Translations under genes and position numbers: made by a program
Part shown: positions 13,027-25,206 of the stretch, piece after piece
Layout of the letters: each line of letters begins with the position of its first letter
Numbering within the stretch: the stretch's first letter is position 1
Source of the DNA: Manduca sexta
Taxonomy: Eukaryota; Arthropoda; Insecta; Lepidoptera; Sphingidae
Reading direction: 5' to 3'
DNA length: 64,000 bases
NCBI RefSeq assembly: GCF_014839805.1
Contig: NC_051121.1
Location: 7,671,116-7,735,115 of the forward strand
Notes under the pieces: generated by a model
Told to the model about the DNA's origin: nothing
Database searches by the model: none
The model's input: only the letters and a program-made list of their open reading frames with translations

Positions 13027-14490
13027 ATAAAATTATAAATATAATCTTTGGATAATTTTGCAATATCTTCACGGCCTATTCCCACAATTATCAAGTAAAT
13101 TAATACAGTAAGCAAAAGAAAAACTACGTAATTTTTGTGTTCAGTCCTGAATCTTGCAATAAGTTTTCGACAAATAACATTTAATAAGGCGTAGTAAAAC
13201 AGGCGCGTAGTCTAGAAATCAAATACAACATTCTCGTGACTAATTTATAATGCTGCAACAATTTCGTACTAAATGTTGTTCACTGTAGTGACCATTTGAG
13301 GCTATCAAGTAACTTTAATACGAAAAACAACCATATTTAGCGTTTGAGCCGTTACCTTATCAGGAATCAGAAAGGAGACCAACTAAACCTTTTTTATGAT
13401 CTTGATTAACATATTTTAGAGAATGTATAAAACAGTGATTATTACCACAAATATTTGCTATATCTTTTTATTCGCAACCGAGTATAATTTCACGATTAGT
13501 AGTTTGTTTGTATGCTGTTATTGTGAATGTAAAGTTTAGTAATCCAATATATACATTTAATACAACAGTATTATCCACAAACAAAAGTCACGGCATAAAC
13601 TCCAAATTAAAAACGAATCCTTTTAGTCCGACTATCAATTATCAAAATTAAACCTTGTTCCATGAAAATATGAACTGAATTCAATTATAATTACCGACAT
13701 TCGCCCTTTCATTTAATACTGCACCGATCGCCGGTGGCCCGAATAGGTATCTATTTCGGTCTACCCGCGTGCTGCCCGGCACGCGTGTTATCTATAACTT
13801 TATAGTACCTGAATTCAGTTAAATGGCCGTTTCGCGGCGCGATTGAGTTATAACCGGTGCCACAGAAACCGTTCAGTGGGAAAAATACAACCCGAAACGC
13901 ATATTTCAATATGCTTTGATAAAAATCAAATACCGATATTTCGATTTTGCCTTTTTTTTGTAGTCTTGTAGAAGACGGTGCGTTTGCGTAATAATTTAAT
14001 TACTTGTTAGCACAAAATGACAAATTGTTATTTGTAGTACAAACTTGAAATAGCATCGTGATTAATTCTGGGAAAAGTTAATCGGATAAATGAATGGAGT
14101 CCACGTATGCTTTTCTACTATTGTGGAGCTGAATGGAATGAGTATTCAACCAAAACTAAATAAAGTGGTACCATATCCCTTGACTGTAATTTATAGTGGT
14201 TTTCTTTAATACTTTTGCGCTATAATATCAAACTGATAACCAATAACGAAGGAATATGTTTATAACTAAATACGCGTACCTATAACTGATAAACTTTAAT
14301 GTAAATCATAATTAATTCGTAAATCATGGTCGTAACCGTCGGTAACAAACAATAATTCCGTAAACAACGCGGACATATTTTTTTAACCGGGACAAACACA
14401 AATAATGTAATAAAAACGACCTCTGTTCGCGAAGGTATTGCATGGAGAAAGTTACGTACGTGACGGAAAAAAGGAAACAATGCAAAATCA
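13027..14490. other. presumed intron with one GC hairpin
   Basis: Mostly AT-rich. At 13766-13785 CGCGTGC and GCACGCG form a perfect 7-bp inverted repeat around a 6-base loop inside a CpG-rich patch (13725-13880). No exon supported. Confidence 0.4.
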
Positions 14491-14800
14491 TCCTGCGCTT
14501 GCAAAACCAGTTGGGCGAAACAAAAACGCAGCCAACCCGGCCCGAGTACAGCGGAGGCATTTCGGTCCAACAACGTTCCGTTCAGACTTATGCCCTTCAA
14601 GACGGCACGGCGGGCCCCACGAGCCTCCATTTAGCGCTCCCGGGCTGAGCTTCTATTTTAGGGTCCTGGGGGGTGGCTCGGCCCCCCTCTGACGTCACGC
14701 GCGCGCTCTCTTCACCCCCGTCGTTGCTATTGAGGAACGAAAGCGATTGCCACAATAAGGACGAGCGGGGCCGCGTCGGGCGTAGTTTCTCTCTCGTTGC
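14491..14800. promoter_or_regulatory. CpG-rich block with a palindromic CRE site
   Basis: A GC-rich island in AT-rich DNA with TGACGTCA at 14690-14697, the palindromic binding site of CREB/ATF bZIP proteins. On the minus strand a polypyrimidine tract ending CCCCCCAG precedes 14665 and leads in phase 0 to 22 open codons and TGA at 14599-14597, so this could also hold an alternative terminal exon of the minus-strand gene. Several frames are open here on both strands, so I prefer a regulatory reading. Confidence 0.3.
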
Positions 14801-17341
14801 CATTGGAACGGAAAATTTCGTATCAAACTGCGTAATTGGCATGTTTTTCGTTACGTTTGTAATGACTGTGTTTGTTATTGATGATCGGTATGTCGTTAAA
14901 TAAGTTACAGATTTATTTTCATGATGACGGTAATAAGATATGGATTTCAGAGATATTTGATCATTAAATAAATTATATCAGGGCAGTTATTGAAATTTGC
15001 TATTTGGCAGTGTAGTAACATTTGCCTAAATAGCTGGAAAAGATATTTCATTGTTCGATGTAGTTTCACACACTTCCGAAGTACTTGAAAATGGCCATCA
15101 TATAAAAAAGAGGTAGTTGGTGTTTGTATTATTGTATAAACATTTCATTTCAACATCACACTTGAAACTAAATTATTTAAAATTACAACTGAAAACGACG
15201 TGTCCCACGACGATACCGTCAAATAATTATGCATCAACGAACGGAACGAAGGACAAAGAGCAATTTTTAATGAAAACCATTTACATGAGACAATGCGAGA
15301 AGTGATGTGAAATAAAAGAAACATTATAAAAATTCACGAACGGTATATAAATTTGCGAAAAAAATCTTCAGCTTCTAAATAACGAGGCGTGGGCGACGGG
15401 GAACGATTTCAAAACAGAGTTAAAAGCACCGACGCGAGAGCTGCAAATAACGCAAGCCGCCGCATCGCTCAACGGATATTTTTTATTATTCTTTGTGTCA
15501 CAATCATTATGTAAAACGAGCGGGCAGACGTCGGTAACGATCGTGATCACCCCTCGCCTACAAATATTCAGTCTTACTTATAAACATTTCGCAAAGCTAT
15601 GCTTTGTTAAAACATCAATTATTCGATCAGTTGCAAGTCAAAACCCGCCATCTTGCTTCTTAATAAGGTTTAAACTAGGAACCGGTGATGTTTTTGACAG
15701 CTGTTTAAGCAATTCTTATCCACCTCTTAACGCTAAAACAAGTTTATAAGTGAGACTGATTATGTTTACCCTGACTGATTTTGTTTTAGGAATTTTACAA
15801 CAACCATTCTCAAGAATGGAATAGATATTCTACAATGAATTTGAATTTATAATACACAAAGTTGTTGAACAGTTATCGATTAGAATAGAGAGGCAATGTT
15901 TAGCATCGCTTAAAGGCCAATTAATACTAATCGTTTTTGAAACTGCAGTACAACTATTTCTTTGTATACCAAGTTTTACATTATGTTAAGTCGAAGGTAG
16001 TTTTAAACTCTATTGACAGATCAGGGTTTTTCGCAATATTTCCTTATTTTCATCACAAAGGGTTAATAAAAAAAGGTCGGCGCATACGTGATATATCGCG
16101 TTTGTTGATTTTCTCAATAAAAAGCGGCATGCAGCCGTATCTGTAACACATGCCAGCCTCTCCCACGGCTTACAATGAGACCGTTGTGAAACCGGCACCA
16201 TTGGGAGCTAGCAAATTATCTTACTTTTAAATTGCATGTACGCAAAAGTACCCGTTTATGATACATATAAACGTTTTTGTACGGTATCAGACCATAAAGT
16301 TATCGGTGTTAATATTTTTATTTTAAAAATTTATATACGTTTAATGCGGTTATAGAGGAAACGGCAAGTTTTGATTGCATTATTATTGGCTGAACAATTT
16401 CTTGTACGTTTAATAATTGAAAACCTTTAAATATGAAAGGAAATTGTCAATGAACGTGCAAATAACAAGGAAACATGAGATAAAAAATCATTTATTAAAT
16501 TTTAATGCGTCCTTATTAAAATATCTTCGAATAGGAAACAGTTGATTCTTTCCCGAACTATTACTATAAAATATTAAGGACAACACCTACCATGTTTCCT
16601 AAAGAGAGATAAGAAACACCTGGTTTCATAATTAAGAGACATAGCAACAAAACTTGTGTAGATTTTATTAATTCATCTATAATTGCCCACCATATACGAC
16701 TCGGTCTCAAACCAATAACGGAACTATATGATTCAACACACCAAGAGCAATCGACGAACTTGTATTTGGAATTATGTTTAAATTTTATGAAATTGGGTTG
16801 AAATAATAATGCTATTTCATTTGGTGATAATTTTGTACAATAAAATATTTATTAATTATTAGACTCTTAGGTAGTTATACACCATTAGCTCAAACTGATA
16901 ATAAAATTACTACAAACAAATTTAAGACATCACTGAAATGTACAAGCCGATTAAGTATTGTTTCCTACCGTTATTTCTGTAATTCATTTTAGTTTGCGAT
17001 ACATTTAAAATATTACCCGCGATTACACTATTAACAATCGAAATAACAATGACTTAAAATTATCATTGACTTTACGCAACTAACCAGATAAAATCAAGGC
17101 ATCCACAACGGCTTCCAACAACCTTAATTATGCCGAAAACATTGAAAGTTAGAACATAATATATCAGTACAAATTCGAGTTGTTTACTAACCTGGCGAAT
17201 TATTCAACCAAAATTGTTTGTATAAACCAAGGATTGTTTACCTGAAACAGAATAGAAATTTACTTGTTAGACGTAATAATTTATACCGAATGGCTGCGTA
17301 CGCACCTTTAGGGAACGGTTACGTAAGCAGTGTTATAAAAA
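14801..17341. other. presumed intron, AT-rich, nothing recognised
   Basis: No repeat copy, exon or RNA gene supported. Short open frames here have AT-rich codons and no splice context. Confidence 0.45.
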
Positions 17342-17545
17342 ACTAGCTTTTGTTCACAGCTTCGCCCGCGTGAAGGAGTTTTCCAGGATAAGAGTCCTAT
17401 ATTTTCCCGTGAGAGAAACCTCGGAACCTTCCGAGGGTCTTAAACTATCTCCATACCAAATTTCATAAAATTCCGTACAGTAGATCTTGAGAAAATCGAT
17501 AATAGACAGACGGCTTTTGGGACTTTGTTTTATAATATGTATAGA
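17342..17545 (-). mobile_element. Helitron-like non-autonomous element, minus orientation
   Basis: It begins ACTAGCTTTTG, the reverse complement of a CAAAAGCTAGT end, followed by a GC stem segment (CTTCGCCCGCGTGAAG) and GGAGTTTTCC. It then carries CTATCTCCATACCAAATTTCAT and ends near TATGTATAGAT. A CTAG terminus with a short hairpin just inside is what Helitron 3' ends show. The family is very common in Lepidoptera. The class assignment is inferred from these ends only. Confidence 0.5.
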
Positions 17546-17869
17546 TATATTACAACGCAGTATGTAAATGTTAAAATATAAATAAATAAATAAAATAAGC
17601 GGCTAAGTTTGATAGATTGTTGTTAATATATCTCAGGTTTAAATGATTTTAAAGTCAGAGTATTTGCTGGGTATTTAACACCATATCTCATACTGGGCAG
17701 TACTTAGTAACTCAAAATTGTAGGCGTTGTCCGTGCCGATACTGCTTATGAACAGTGACAGACATGAAATTTACCATTTGACGAAAGACTCGTTGACATT
17801 ATACTCCTCTTTTCATTCAGTTACAAATTGCATATAATATAGTACTCTTACATGATAACTAATAACGTT
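17546..17869. other. presumed intron, nothing recognised
   Basis: AT-rich spacer between two repeat copies. Confidence 0.4.
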
Positions 17870-18137
17870 ATCATAAACAAAAACACACATCACGCCTTTA
17901 CCCTTAAAGGGGTAGGAAGAGATCCAACTAGCGCACCTACTTTTGCCGTGTGTTCCGCGTAATGTGATTGGGAGCGAGCCTATCGCCATTTCAGGCACAA
18001 ACTTCAGGATCCGGACTGACATTAAGAACAAAAGACCAATAAGTATAACCCTTTTGTTTCGACCCAAGATTCGAACTGTAGACCTCATAGAGGATGTCGT
18101 ACCGTGCAAGCAATAAAACTACGCCACCAAACCAGTC
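17870..18137 (-). mobile_element. tRNA-derived SINE, diverged copy (family 2)
   Basis: On the minus strand it starts with a tRNA-like head: GGTGGCGTAGTTTTATTGC resembles a pol III A box and GTTCGAATCTTGG a B box. A body follows containing GTCCGGATCCTGAAGTTTG, CCTGAAATGGCGATAGGCTCG and a tail with TCTTCCTACCCC. The order matches the better preserved copy at 56184-56434. The anticodon arm is degraded, so this is not a functional tRNA gene. Confidence 0.6.
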
Positions 18138-20221
18138 GGTAGGTATATTGATTAAGGTAAATTTCAAATTTATTCGCCATGTTTATCTTGTCTACGCTAC
18201 ATATTTCATATACGACGTAAACACTAATATCAAACCATAAAGCATCTATAAAAATACAAACATGAAAGGCAAATTACCTACAAACGATTAATCACATAGC
18301 ATCCATTACCCGTTGGGAGTAACCAAATTTTACGGTATACTTCCTTACAAGGATGAAACATTAAGGTCAAGGTGGATTCCGGGAAATTTCTTTACATTAA
18401 CAATAATTTATATAAAAGAATTCTCTTTTATAGCAACGAGACTGATTAATAACGATTAGGGCGTCGCTTACCCCATCGGGAAATTACTCGTCTTGGCTCG
18501 TTGACGACATATAGTGAATATTCTAGAATAATCTATTTCAAAAACTGATTGAATGGTAGGACATTAGTATCCATTTGCGTGTTATTATCATTAAGTAATT
18601 CCAATACAGCCATATTATAAATAGAACAACGTAATAAGTTAATGCACTTTAATGGCATCTCATCGTATACGGCAATAAAGACATAAAATATAAGTATTGA
18701 TGATATGGAAAAGAATTAATATGATTAAGTGGTTGTAGGTGCATGTATGGTGTACGCATTGACGTATATTCTATAGACACGAACATCGATATACACTATT
18801 TGTTCAAAATCTGAAATAAAATGGCAACCAAAACGTCACTGTTATTACCTATTTATTCACTTATAACAAATAATTTTACTTATTTGACTAATATTTTTTA
18901 CTCGAATCCAGGTTTACACTTAGACTCGCGTTTTTATATTATGAGCGTCATTCCGTACACAACCACAAGCATCAATATTGACACCATACTAAAATCAGTT
19001 TGAATAGCCGACAGTTCAATTCAGTTGAACATAGTGAATGTTCGGAACGCCAAATCTAGTACGTAGTACATATATATCGATGGGTGTACGTATATTATAT
19101 GAAGGTTATTCTCATGTGTTTGTCCAGCTCCGAAATCGATGCAGCACAGCTGTTGTCATTTATTATTACTTCAATTTGTACGAACTTACATTTTTGAGAA
19201 CTCGAGTAAACGATAAAAGTATGATCGATTTTTTAACTTCCTTAGAGATAGTAACGTGATGGTTTCCAATAAAATATTATATCTGAATACGTAACATTTA
19301 TTAGTAACTTGGTCATGTAATTGCGATTGCAAATGCTTTACACGTGGCACATAATAACTATTGAGAAATATAAACGACATAATAATCACATAATACCGTA
19401 ATCTACTGGCTAATAACGATAAACTTTCATATGATAAAAATTTATTTCACGTTGTTTAAACGTACTTTCATTTCTATTTACGTATGAACATACAGCGAAT
19501 AACTGCTCATGAAATGAAAACTCTCGCATTGTCTGAACTAAACCTCTATTAGTAAATAGCTGACATCAAAGCAAAATCAATACGTTAATAATATTCAATG
19601 AACATGAACAGTTGTTGAGGTTTGATACGTATTTACAAATTTGTAGAACCGCCCACGAATGACCTCTGTATCGTCCCAAGTGACCATTAAAACACACACT
19701 CGTGCATACATCTGGATAATTCAATTATATGGTCGAACGCGGTCGCGCCAGTCCACTCGCCTCACACTTATCATAAGTTTCGAGCATTTTTATACTATAA
19801 GGCGACTGTATTTGTCAGTGGCGGAGGGTAACATTTTTAAAAAGTTAACCCGAGGCATTAAAAATTGCCTTAGTTAACATATCGCGGTCAATTTAACAGG
19901 AAACCAAAACTAAGACAAACGTAAATAAACCTAAAAGGTAAGCCGATAGGAATCGGGTTGGACGCTTTGCTACTGACATTTTTTATATGTAGAGGTATAG
20001 ACTGCAATGTTTCAAAGAACATAATAGACGTATATGATTAATGCTAAGCTCAGCTTTAATGTGAAGGGTTTAGGGGATTGACAGATAAGCACCAGCACAT
20101 CTGTGTCAGCTGTTACAAGATACGAAGACGTAATATTCAATCGATCGTCGATATATTCATGTATGTATAATAACCTCCTCTTACACGCGCTCATAGATCA
20201 CCTTATGAGGTAACAATATTT
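18138..20221. other. presumed intron, AT-rich, nothing recognised
   Basis: No exon, repeat copy or RNA gene supported. Confidence 0.45.
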
Positions 20222-20437
20222 TTTTTGTCTATTTCTGCCGTCAAGCAGCAGTGGTTAGTCACTGTTGTGTTCCAGTTTGAAGGACATTATAGCCAGTGTA
20301 ACTACTGGACGTATGTGACTGAACATCTCATGTCTCAATACTTTGTAATTCAAGGTGTTGGATGGTTTCTAATGTTTATGGGCGATACCATCAGACGAAC
20401 GGCAAGCTCGTCTCGTCATTCAAAGCAATAAAATAAA
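20222..20437 (+). mobile_element. 5'-truncated retroelement 3' end, copy 1
   Basis: It shares with 57486-57790 the blocks TCTGCCG(C/T)CAAGCAGCAGTG, AGCCAGTGTAACTACT, ACTTTGTAATTCAAGGTGTTG and GGCAAGCTCGT, ending CATTCAAAGCAATAAAA plus an A-rich tail. Truncation at the 5' side and the A-rich tail suggest target-primed insertion by a non-LTR retroelement. From memory it resembles BMC1-type elements of Bombyx, but no coding part is present to prove it. Confidence 0.55.
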
Positions 20438-21171
20438 AGAAAAAATATTTTACTAAACTTTTTAAACAAAGGTTCAATACGTTATAACTTATAGGTTTTG
20501 TGCAGCATTTTCAAAACAAAAAGTAACATTCGGATTCAAGAACGAACAATTCCAATGTTAGAGGAGTTGTTCGGTGCAAACAACTATCAAATGCGATGCC
20601 GCAGTTTGAAATAATTCATTTGCGAGCCTTGGAGGCGGACGACGACCTCGGAAAATAGGAACGGTCAACATTGCTACCATGAGAGCGTTTTAAAACTATA
20701 ACTACTTTTATTTAACGCGTGTACTTAGAATTATATTTGAGTATTATACAAGTGACGTCTACTATCGTTAACAGGAAACGAAGTGACTTTAAGCCTGTTT
20801 CGATCAGAAAAAATGATTTTATGATCAAACTGGCCTCAAGTATACACAGGATATAGACGTAACTGATGTCTAATTAATTTACACAAAATATAATATCTTG
20901 CAGATTTTTTTTATAAAATATCAAGGTTGTTACTTGTATAATAAAATATGCGGTAAAATTATAATATCTTATTACAAATTTAAATGAACCTAATGGAAAA
21001 TGTTTATGTTTCATTTAGCAGGTTATTTCCATTAGAGAGACTCGCAGAAATTGTTTATATTCAAATTTTGCGGGATCCGTTATTTTTTCTAAATGAACGC
21101 TATAATAAATCTTTCCCTTCAAAAACTGATAACCGAACTCAGAAGTTAAAAAGTCGTTTAATTGTAAAATG
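20438..21171. other. presumed intron, nothing recognised
   Basis: AT-rich; short open frames on both strands have no splice context. Confidence 0.4.
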
Positions 21172-21350
21172 TAGGTAGATATTGTAACTTTGACTTTGCG
21201 GATGACCAATACCTCAGTCCCCCCCCCCTCTCCATAACCACGAAGGCTGCAAAGTCTTCGAAGCGTCGGTAGAAAAGTAAAATATTAAAACCGCGATAAA
21301 ATCCCGAAAATACTTTAATTTTAATGTCTAACATTCGCGTAACCATAAGA
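21172..21350 (+). repeat. unclassified interspersed repeat, copy 2
   Basis: Starts GTAGGTAGATATTGTAACTT and continues with GACTTTGCGGATGACCAA, a run of ten C, CTGCAAAGTCTTCGAAGCG, TCGGTAGAAAAGTA, GCGATAAAATCCCGAAAATA and CTAACATTCGCGTAACC. The same block order occurs reversed at 48634-48777. No terminal inverted repeat or poly(A) tail was seen. Confidence 0.6.
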
Positions 21351-21771
21351 AATCATTATGCGAACTCACAAGTTTGGCACCCTGTATTTTTCGAGTTTGT
21401 GACGAGTTGCCGTAGTTGTACAGAGATCCGTCCAATGCATAATAATGTAGTTTCGATGGAAATCTGCGCGTCAAGCCACGTTATAGACCGGGGCCACGCG
21501 ACACTCCATCTGCGGGAAAATTGCGATTACCCCGCCCGCGCTCGGGGAATTGAGTTTTTACCAGCCGACGACGACATAACGCTTTATGGCGGCTGACCAT
21601 TACGCAAATGGATTATCGGTTATATCATAATTGCATTAGGGTTTGATATTGAACACGGATTGATTAAAATGAAAATGTGATTACCTAAAATAAGTAAGCT
21701 TTAGAAAAGTTGGTGGAAATATATGTAATATTTGTCATGTTAAACATTACTACATCATCAGTTTTTGTAAT
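21351..21771. other. presumed intron with a moderately GC-rich patch
   Basis: A GC-richer patch at about 21395-21595 is open on the plus strand but has no acceptor and donor pair in a usable phase. Not called as an exon. Confidence 0.35.
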
Positions 21772-23097
21772 ATACACTATACTTAGTCTGGCCATAAATA
21801 CTGTTACACTTAATTATAAAAAAATATTACATTTGAATTTCGAATCTGTCATTTTTATACGATTGTTCATTGTGTTTTCTCATTTTGGCGCCAATACATT
21901 GTAAAATATTTTGCGATATTAAAATGGTGTGGGGTGATAAAGAGAACCGAATCGCTGTGATAGCATTACACAAAGTAGGTATGGAGCCAAATGCAATTTT
22001 TAAAACTCTCCATACACTTGGTATTAGTAAAATGTTTGTGTACCGGGCTATTAATAGGTACAATGAGACCTCCTCTGTTTGTGACAGAAAAGATCTGGCC
22101 GTCCACGTAGTGTTCGTACGAAAAAGGTGGTCAAAGCAGTAAGGGAAAGAATTCGAAGAAATCCTGTCCGAAAGCAAAAGATTTTATCTCGGGAAATGAA
22201 GATAGCACCTAGAACCATGTCGCGTATTTTAAAAGATGACTTAGGACTTGCAGCCTATAAGAGACGCACTGGCCATTTCTTAACTGATAATTTAAAGAAG
22301 AATAGGGTGGTAAAATCGAAACAACTACTGAAGCGGTACGCAAAGGGAGGTCACAGAAAAATTTTGTTTACGGATGAGAAAATTTTTACAATTGAGCAAC
22401 ATTTTAACAAACAAAATGACCGTATTTATGCTCAAAGCTCTAAGGAAGCTTCCCAATTAGTCGACAGAGTGCAACGTGGACATTATCCGACTTCAGTGAT
22501 GGTTTGGTGGGGTGTTAGCTATGAAGGAGTGACTGAGCCATATTTTTGTGAAAAAGGTATCAAAACATCGGCACAAGTGTATCAAGATACCATTCTTGAG
22601 AAGGTAGTTAAGCCCCTTAACATCACCATGTTCAATAACCAAGTATGGTCCTTCCAGCAAGACTCGGCGCCGGGTCATAAAGCTCGGTCCACGCAGTCTT
22701 GGTTGGAATCGAACGTTTCGGACTTCATCAGAGCTGAAGACTGGCCGTCGTCTAGTCCCGATCTTAATCCGCTGGATTATGATTTGTGGTCAGTTTTAGA
22801 GAGTACAGCTTGCTCTAAACGCCATGATAATTTGGAGTCCCTAAAACAATCTATACGATTGGCAGTGAAGAATTTTCCCATGGAAAGAGTGCGTGCTTCT
22901 ATTGATAACTGGCCTCATCGTTTAAAGGACTGTATTGCAGCCAATGGAGACCACTTCGAATAAGCTTTTTATATTTTTAATTGTTTTATATTTATGTATT
23001 AAACTGACACACTGTAAAAGTAATAAATGTTATTTGCAGTTAACAATTTTCTTTTTTCTTTATTACAATATTTATGGCAAGACTAGGTATGTCTCTA
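21772..23097 (+). mobile_element. maT-type mariner transposon (DD37D), nearly complete
   Basis: About 1.32 kb, with terminal inverted repeats at 21780-21804 and 23065-23089 that match in 22 of 25 positions (core GCCATAAATA). TA dinucleotides lie just outside both ends, as expected for the TA target of Tc1/mariner elements; one end carries a small indel, so the outermost base is uncertain by a few positions. It encloses one transposase gene with a single frameshift. Length, end structure and the DD37D triad all fit the maT subgroup of the ITm superfamily. Confidence 0.85.
21924..22963 (+). pseudogene. mariner (maT) transposase, DD37D, one frameshift
   Basis: Transposase of a cut-and-paste DNA transposon, about 345 codons if both frames are counted, the normal length for mariner. 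The first frame (from ATG 21924) encodes the N-terminal DNA-binding helix-turn-helix, ending around FVYRAINRYNET. The reading frame shifts at about 22089-22090, where one base is missing in the basic GRPRS linker, and continues to TAA at 22961-22963. The second part holds a second HTH (RTMSRILKDDLG) and the catalytic core: Asp in FTDEKIF (22373), Asp in QQDSAPGH (22661) and Asp in NPLDYDLW (22775). Exactly 37 residues separate the last two, which defines DD37D. Everything after the shift is open, so the copy looks young. As it stands no full-length enzyme can be made without frameshifting. Confidence 0.88.
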
Positions 23098-23117
23098 GCT
23101 CATCATTTGTGACTGAC

Positions 23118-23477
23118 ACAAACCTACCTAAGCGGCGATAGCCTAGTTGGGTGTGGAACGGACTGTGAAGACGAATGTCCGCAGGTTCAAATCCCAAGGG
23201 CACACACCTCTGACTTTTCTAAAATCATGTGTGTATTCTTTGTGAATTTATCGTTCGCTTTAACGGTGAAGGAAAACATCGTGAGGAAACCTGCACATCT
23301 GAGAAGTTCTCTATAGGAATTTCGAAGGTGTGTGAAGTCAACCAATCCGCACTAGGCCAGCGTGGTGGACTAAGGCCTAATCCCTCTCAGTAGTAGAGGA
23401 GGCCCGTGCTCAGCAGTGGGCGAGTATATAATACAGGGCTGATATTATTATTATTATTATTATTACAAACCTACCTA
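23118..23477 (+). mobile_element. Metulj-like tRNA-derived SINE with perfect target duplication
   Basis: The body (23131-23464) begins with a tRNA-like head: GCGATAGCCTAGTTGGGTG as A-box region and GGTTCAAATCCCAAGG as B box. It continues with GAAGGAAAACATCGTGAGGAA, the conserved AGCGTGGTGGACTAAGGCC and GAGGAGGCCCGTGCTCAGCA, and ends in (ATT)n. A perfect 13-bp duplication, ACAAACCTACCTA, flanks it at 23118-23130 and 23465-23477, proving insertion by target-primed reverse transcription. It landed about 30 bp outside the mariner end. The family name is from memory. Confidence 0.8.
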
Positions 23478-24519
23478 GATTAATTATTTAGAGACAAAAT
23501 ACCCGTGGCATATAAATGCTTAGCAATCTATATAATACACCCCAAGAAGCTGACTACTGTGCTAAAGGAAAGTAACTCTAAGAAATAATATTACCAAATT
23601 GGGATATTAAGACTCCATAATGCTACATTGCAGAAAAACTTTGTTCTATAATTTTGTCATGGTAACTATAAAGTAAATAGCAATACACAATTCAACAGAA
23701 GATACAATCTAAATTCGATTCAAAATATAGACGTATTGTTGCAAAAACATTTGCGTACCCAAATGGAAAAACAAACTGAAATATAAATTGAAATGAAATA
23801 TTTATGAATTTATTCATACATTGAATTTCAGAAATTGTATATTTATTATTGTGTCGAATAAAAAATGGAACTGGTACATCACGTTTCGTTCCATATAACA
23901 TATCACGATATCACGTGAAGCTTTAATGATAATGTTAGTTGGGAGAAAACCGTCAACAAGGTCCGTCAACAACCGTCAACCAATGCAATTGCTTGAAAAA
24001 AAAAACACCGTAAAACAACGTCGCAATTTTGAAAACAAGCAGATCATCACATTTTGAATTTGTGTTTGATCGATTTGAATTTAAAGATACCGCTTTTTTA
24101 AATTACTTACGCAGTGTCTTGGGAGTATAAGTCCATCGTGAGTCCATGTGCAGTTGTATATGCATATTATGACTAATTATTAGAAGTTATGAACAATTCC
24201 AAGGTACAAACCTACTTGAAACACAATCAAGATGTACTTGTATCTATTACATAGTAAATAATAGAGATTACAATAATTGCGACCTAATTAATTATTCACT
24301 ACAAGGCATTTATAAAAGGAGAATAAGGTCATGATGACGTATAGCGGTTTTAACAACTTTTATTGCATTATAAAAGTTTAGATAACGGACGAGCTCTTGT
24401 AATGAAAAAGCATAATATATTCATATAAAGCGCCACAAAAAAGGAATATGATTAACTCTTTACTCTCATCCTCTTTCCTGCATAGGATGTGAATAAAAAA
24501 TAAATAATTTATTTGATAT
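23478..24519. other. presumed intron, AT-rich, nothing recognised
   Basis: No exon or repeat supported. Confidence 0.45.
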
Positions 24520-25206
24520 AGGAGGGTATGGCGCGACTGCGCAGATGATCACATGACTGCGCCAACACTGCGTCCGCTCAACTAAAATGTACCAGTTAAA
24601 AGAACTACCAGCTGCCGACATTATCGAGCATCACACGTCGAAATAAAACCAACTCTATGTATCTAGCAATAAGAACTAAATAGAACTTCGTACAAAAAAA
24701 ACTAAACCACACAACGTCATACACGATTTAGCCGCATTAGCAAAGTTTTTTTAGATCAAAGCGTGGCCGGAGAAAGTAACACTGACCGGCACGCAATCCG
24801 GCCGCTATTGTGTAAACTGGTAGAGAAAAAATTGACACAATCGTCGCGTATGGGGGCCGTCGCAAACAATTGTATCCAATTGTTATCTTTGGAGTTGACA
24901 AATAGGCAAACATTGGCGACAGAACCAGCCGCGGTGCGGGCGCGGGCGCGGGCTCGGTGCATTGCACTCGCTGAATGCAGTCACATTGGCCCGGCGAACG
25001 TGCGTCATCTAACAATCGACGAGCCCGCGCACATAGAAATTGTCTCTAATAACTGCCTAATTTACACTTCAAACTATGCAAACGACGACAAAAATCCTTC
25101 AACCACGACCATTATGATCGAGACTAAAATAATATTGGCGCTCAATACAACCATCAATTCTTTACTTAATTACAATTCGTATGCTAATATAAAAAAAAAC
25201 ACATAA
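24520..25206. other. GC-rich patch with open frames on both strands, unresolved
   Basis: A CpG-rich segment (densest at 24925-25030, with repeated GCGGGCGCGGGC) is open for 147 codons on the plus strand from a GTG at 24763 (first ATG 24850) and for 92 codons on the minus strand. Neither product shows a domain or splice borders, and the second half of the plus frame turns AT-rich and low in complexity. An enhancer or promoter seems as likely as a gene. A CCAAT box reads on the minus strand at about 24985-24995. Confidence 0.25.

Noticed and set aside
23443..23464. (ATT)n run as an independent microsatellite
   Set aside because: It is the tail of the SINE, bounded by the target duplication.
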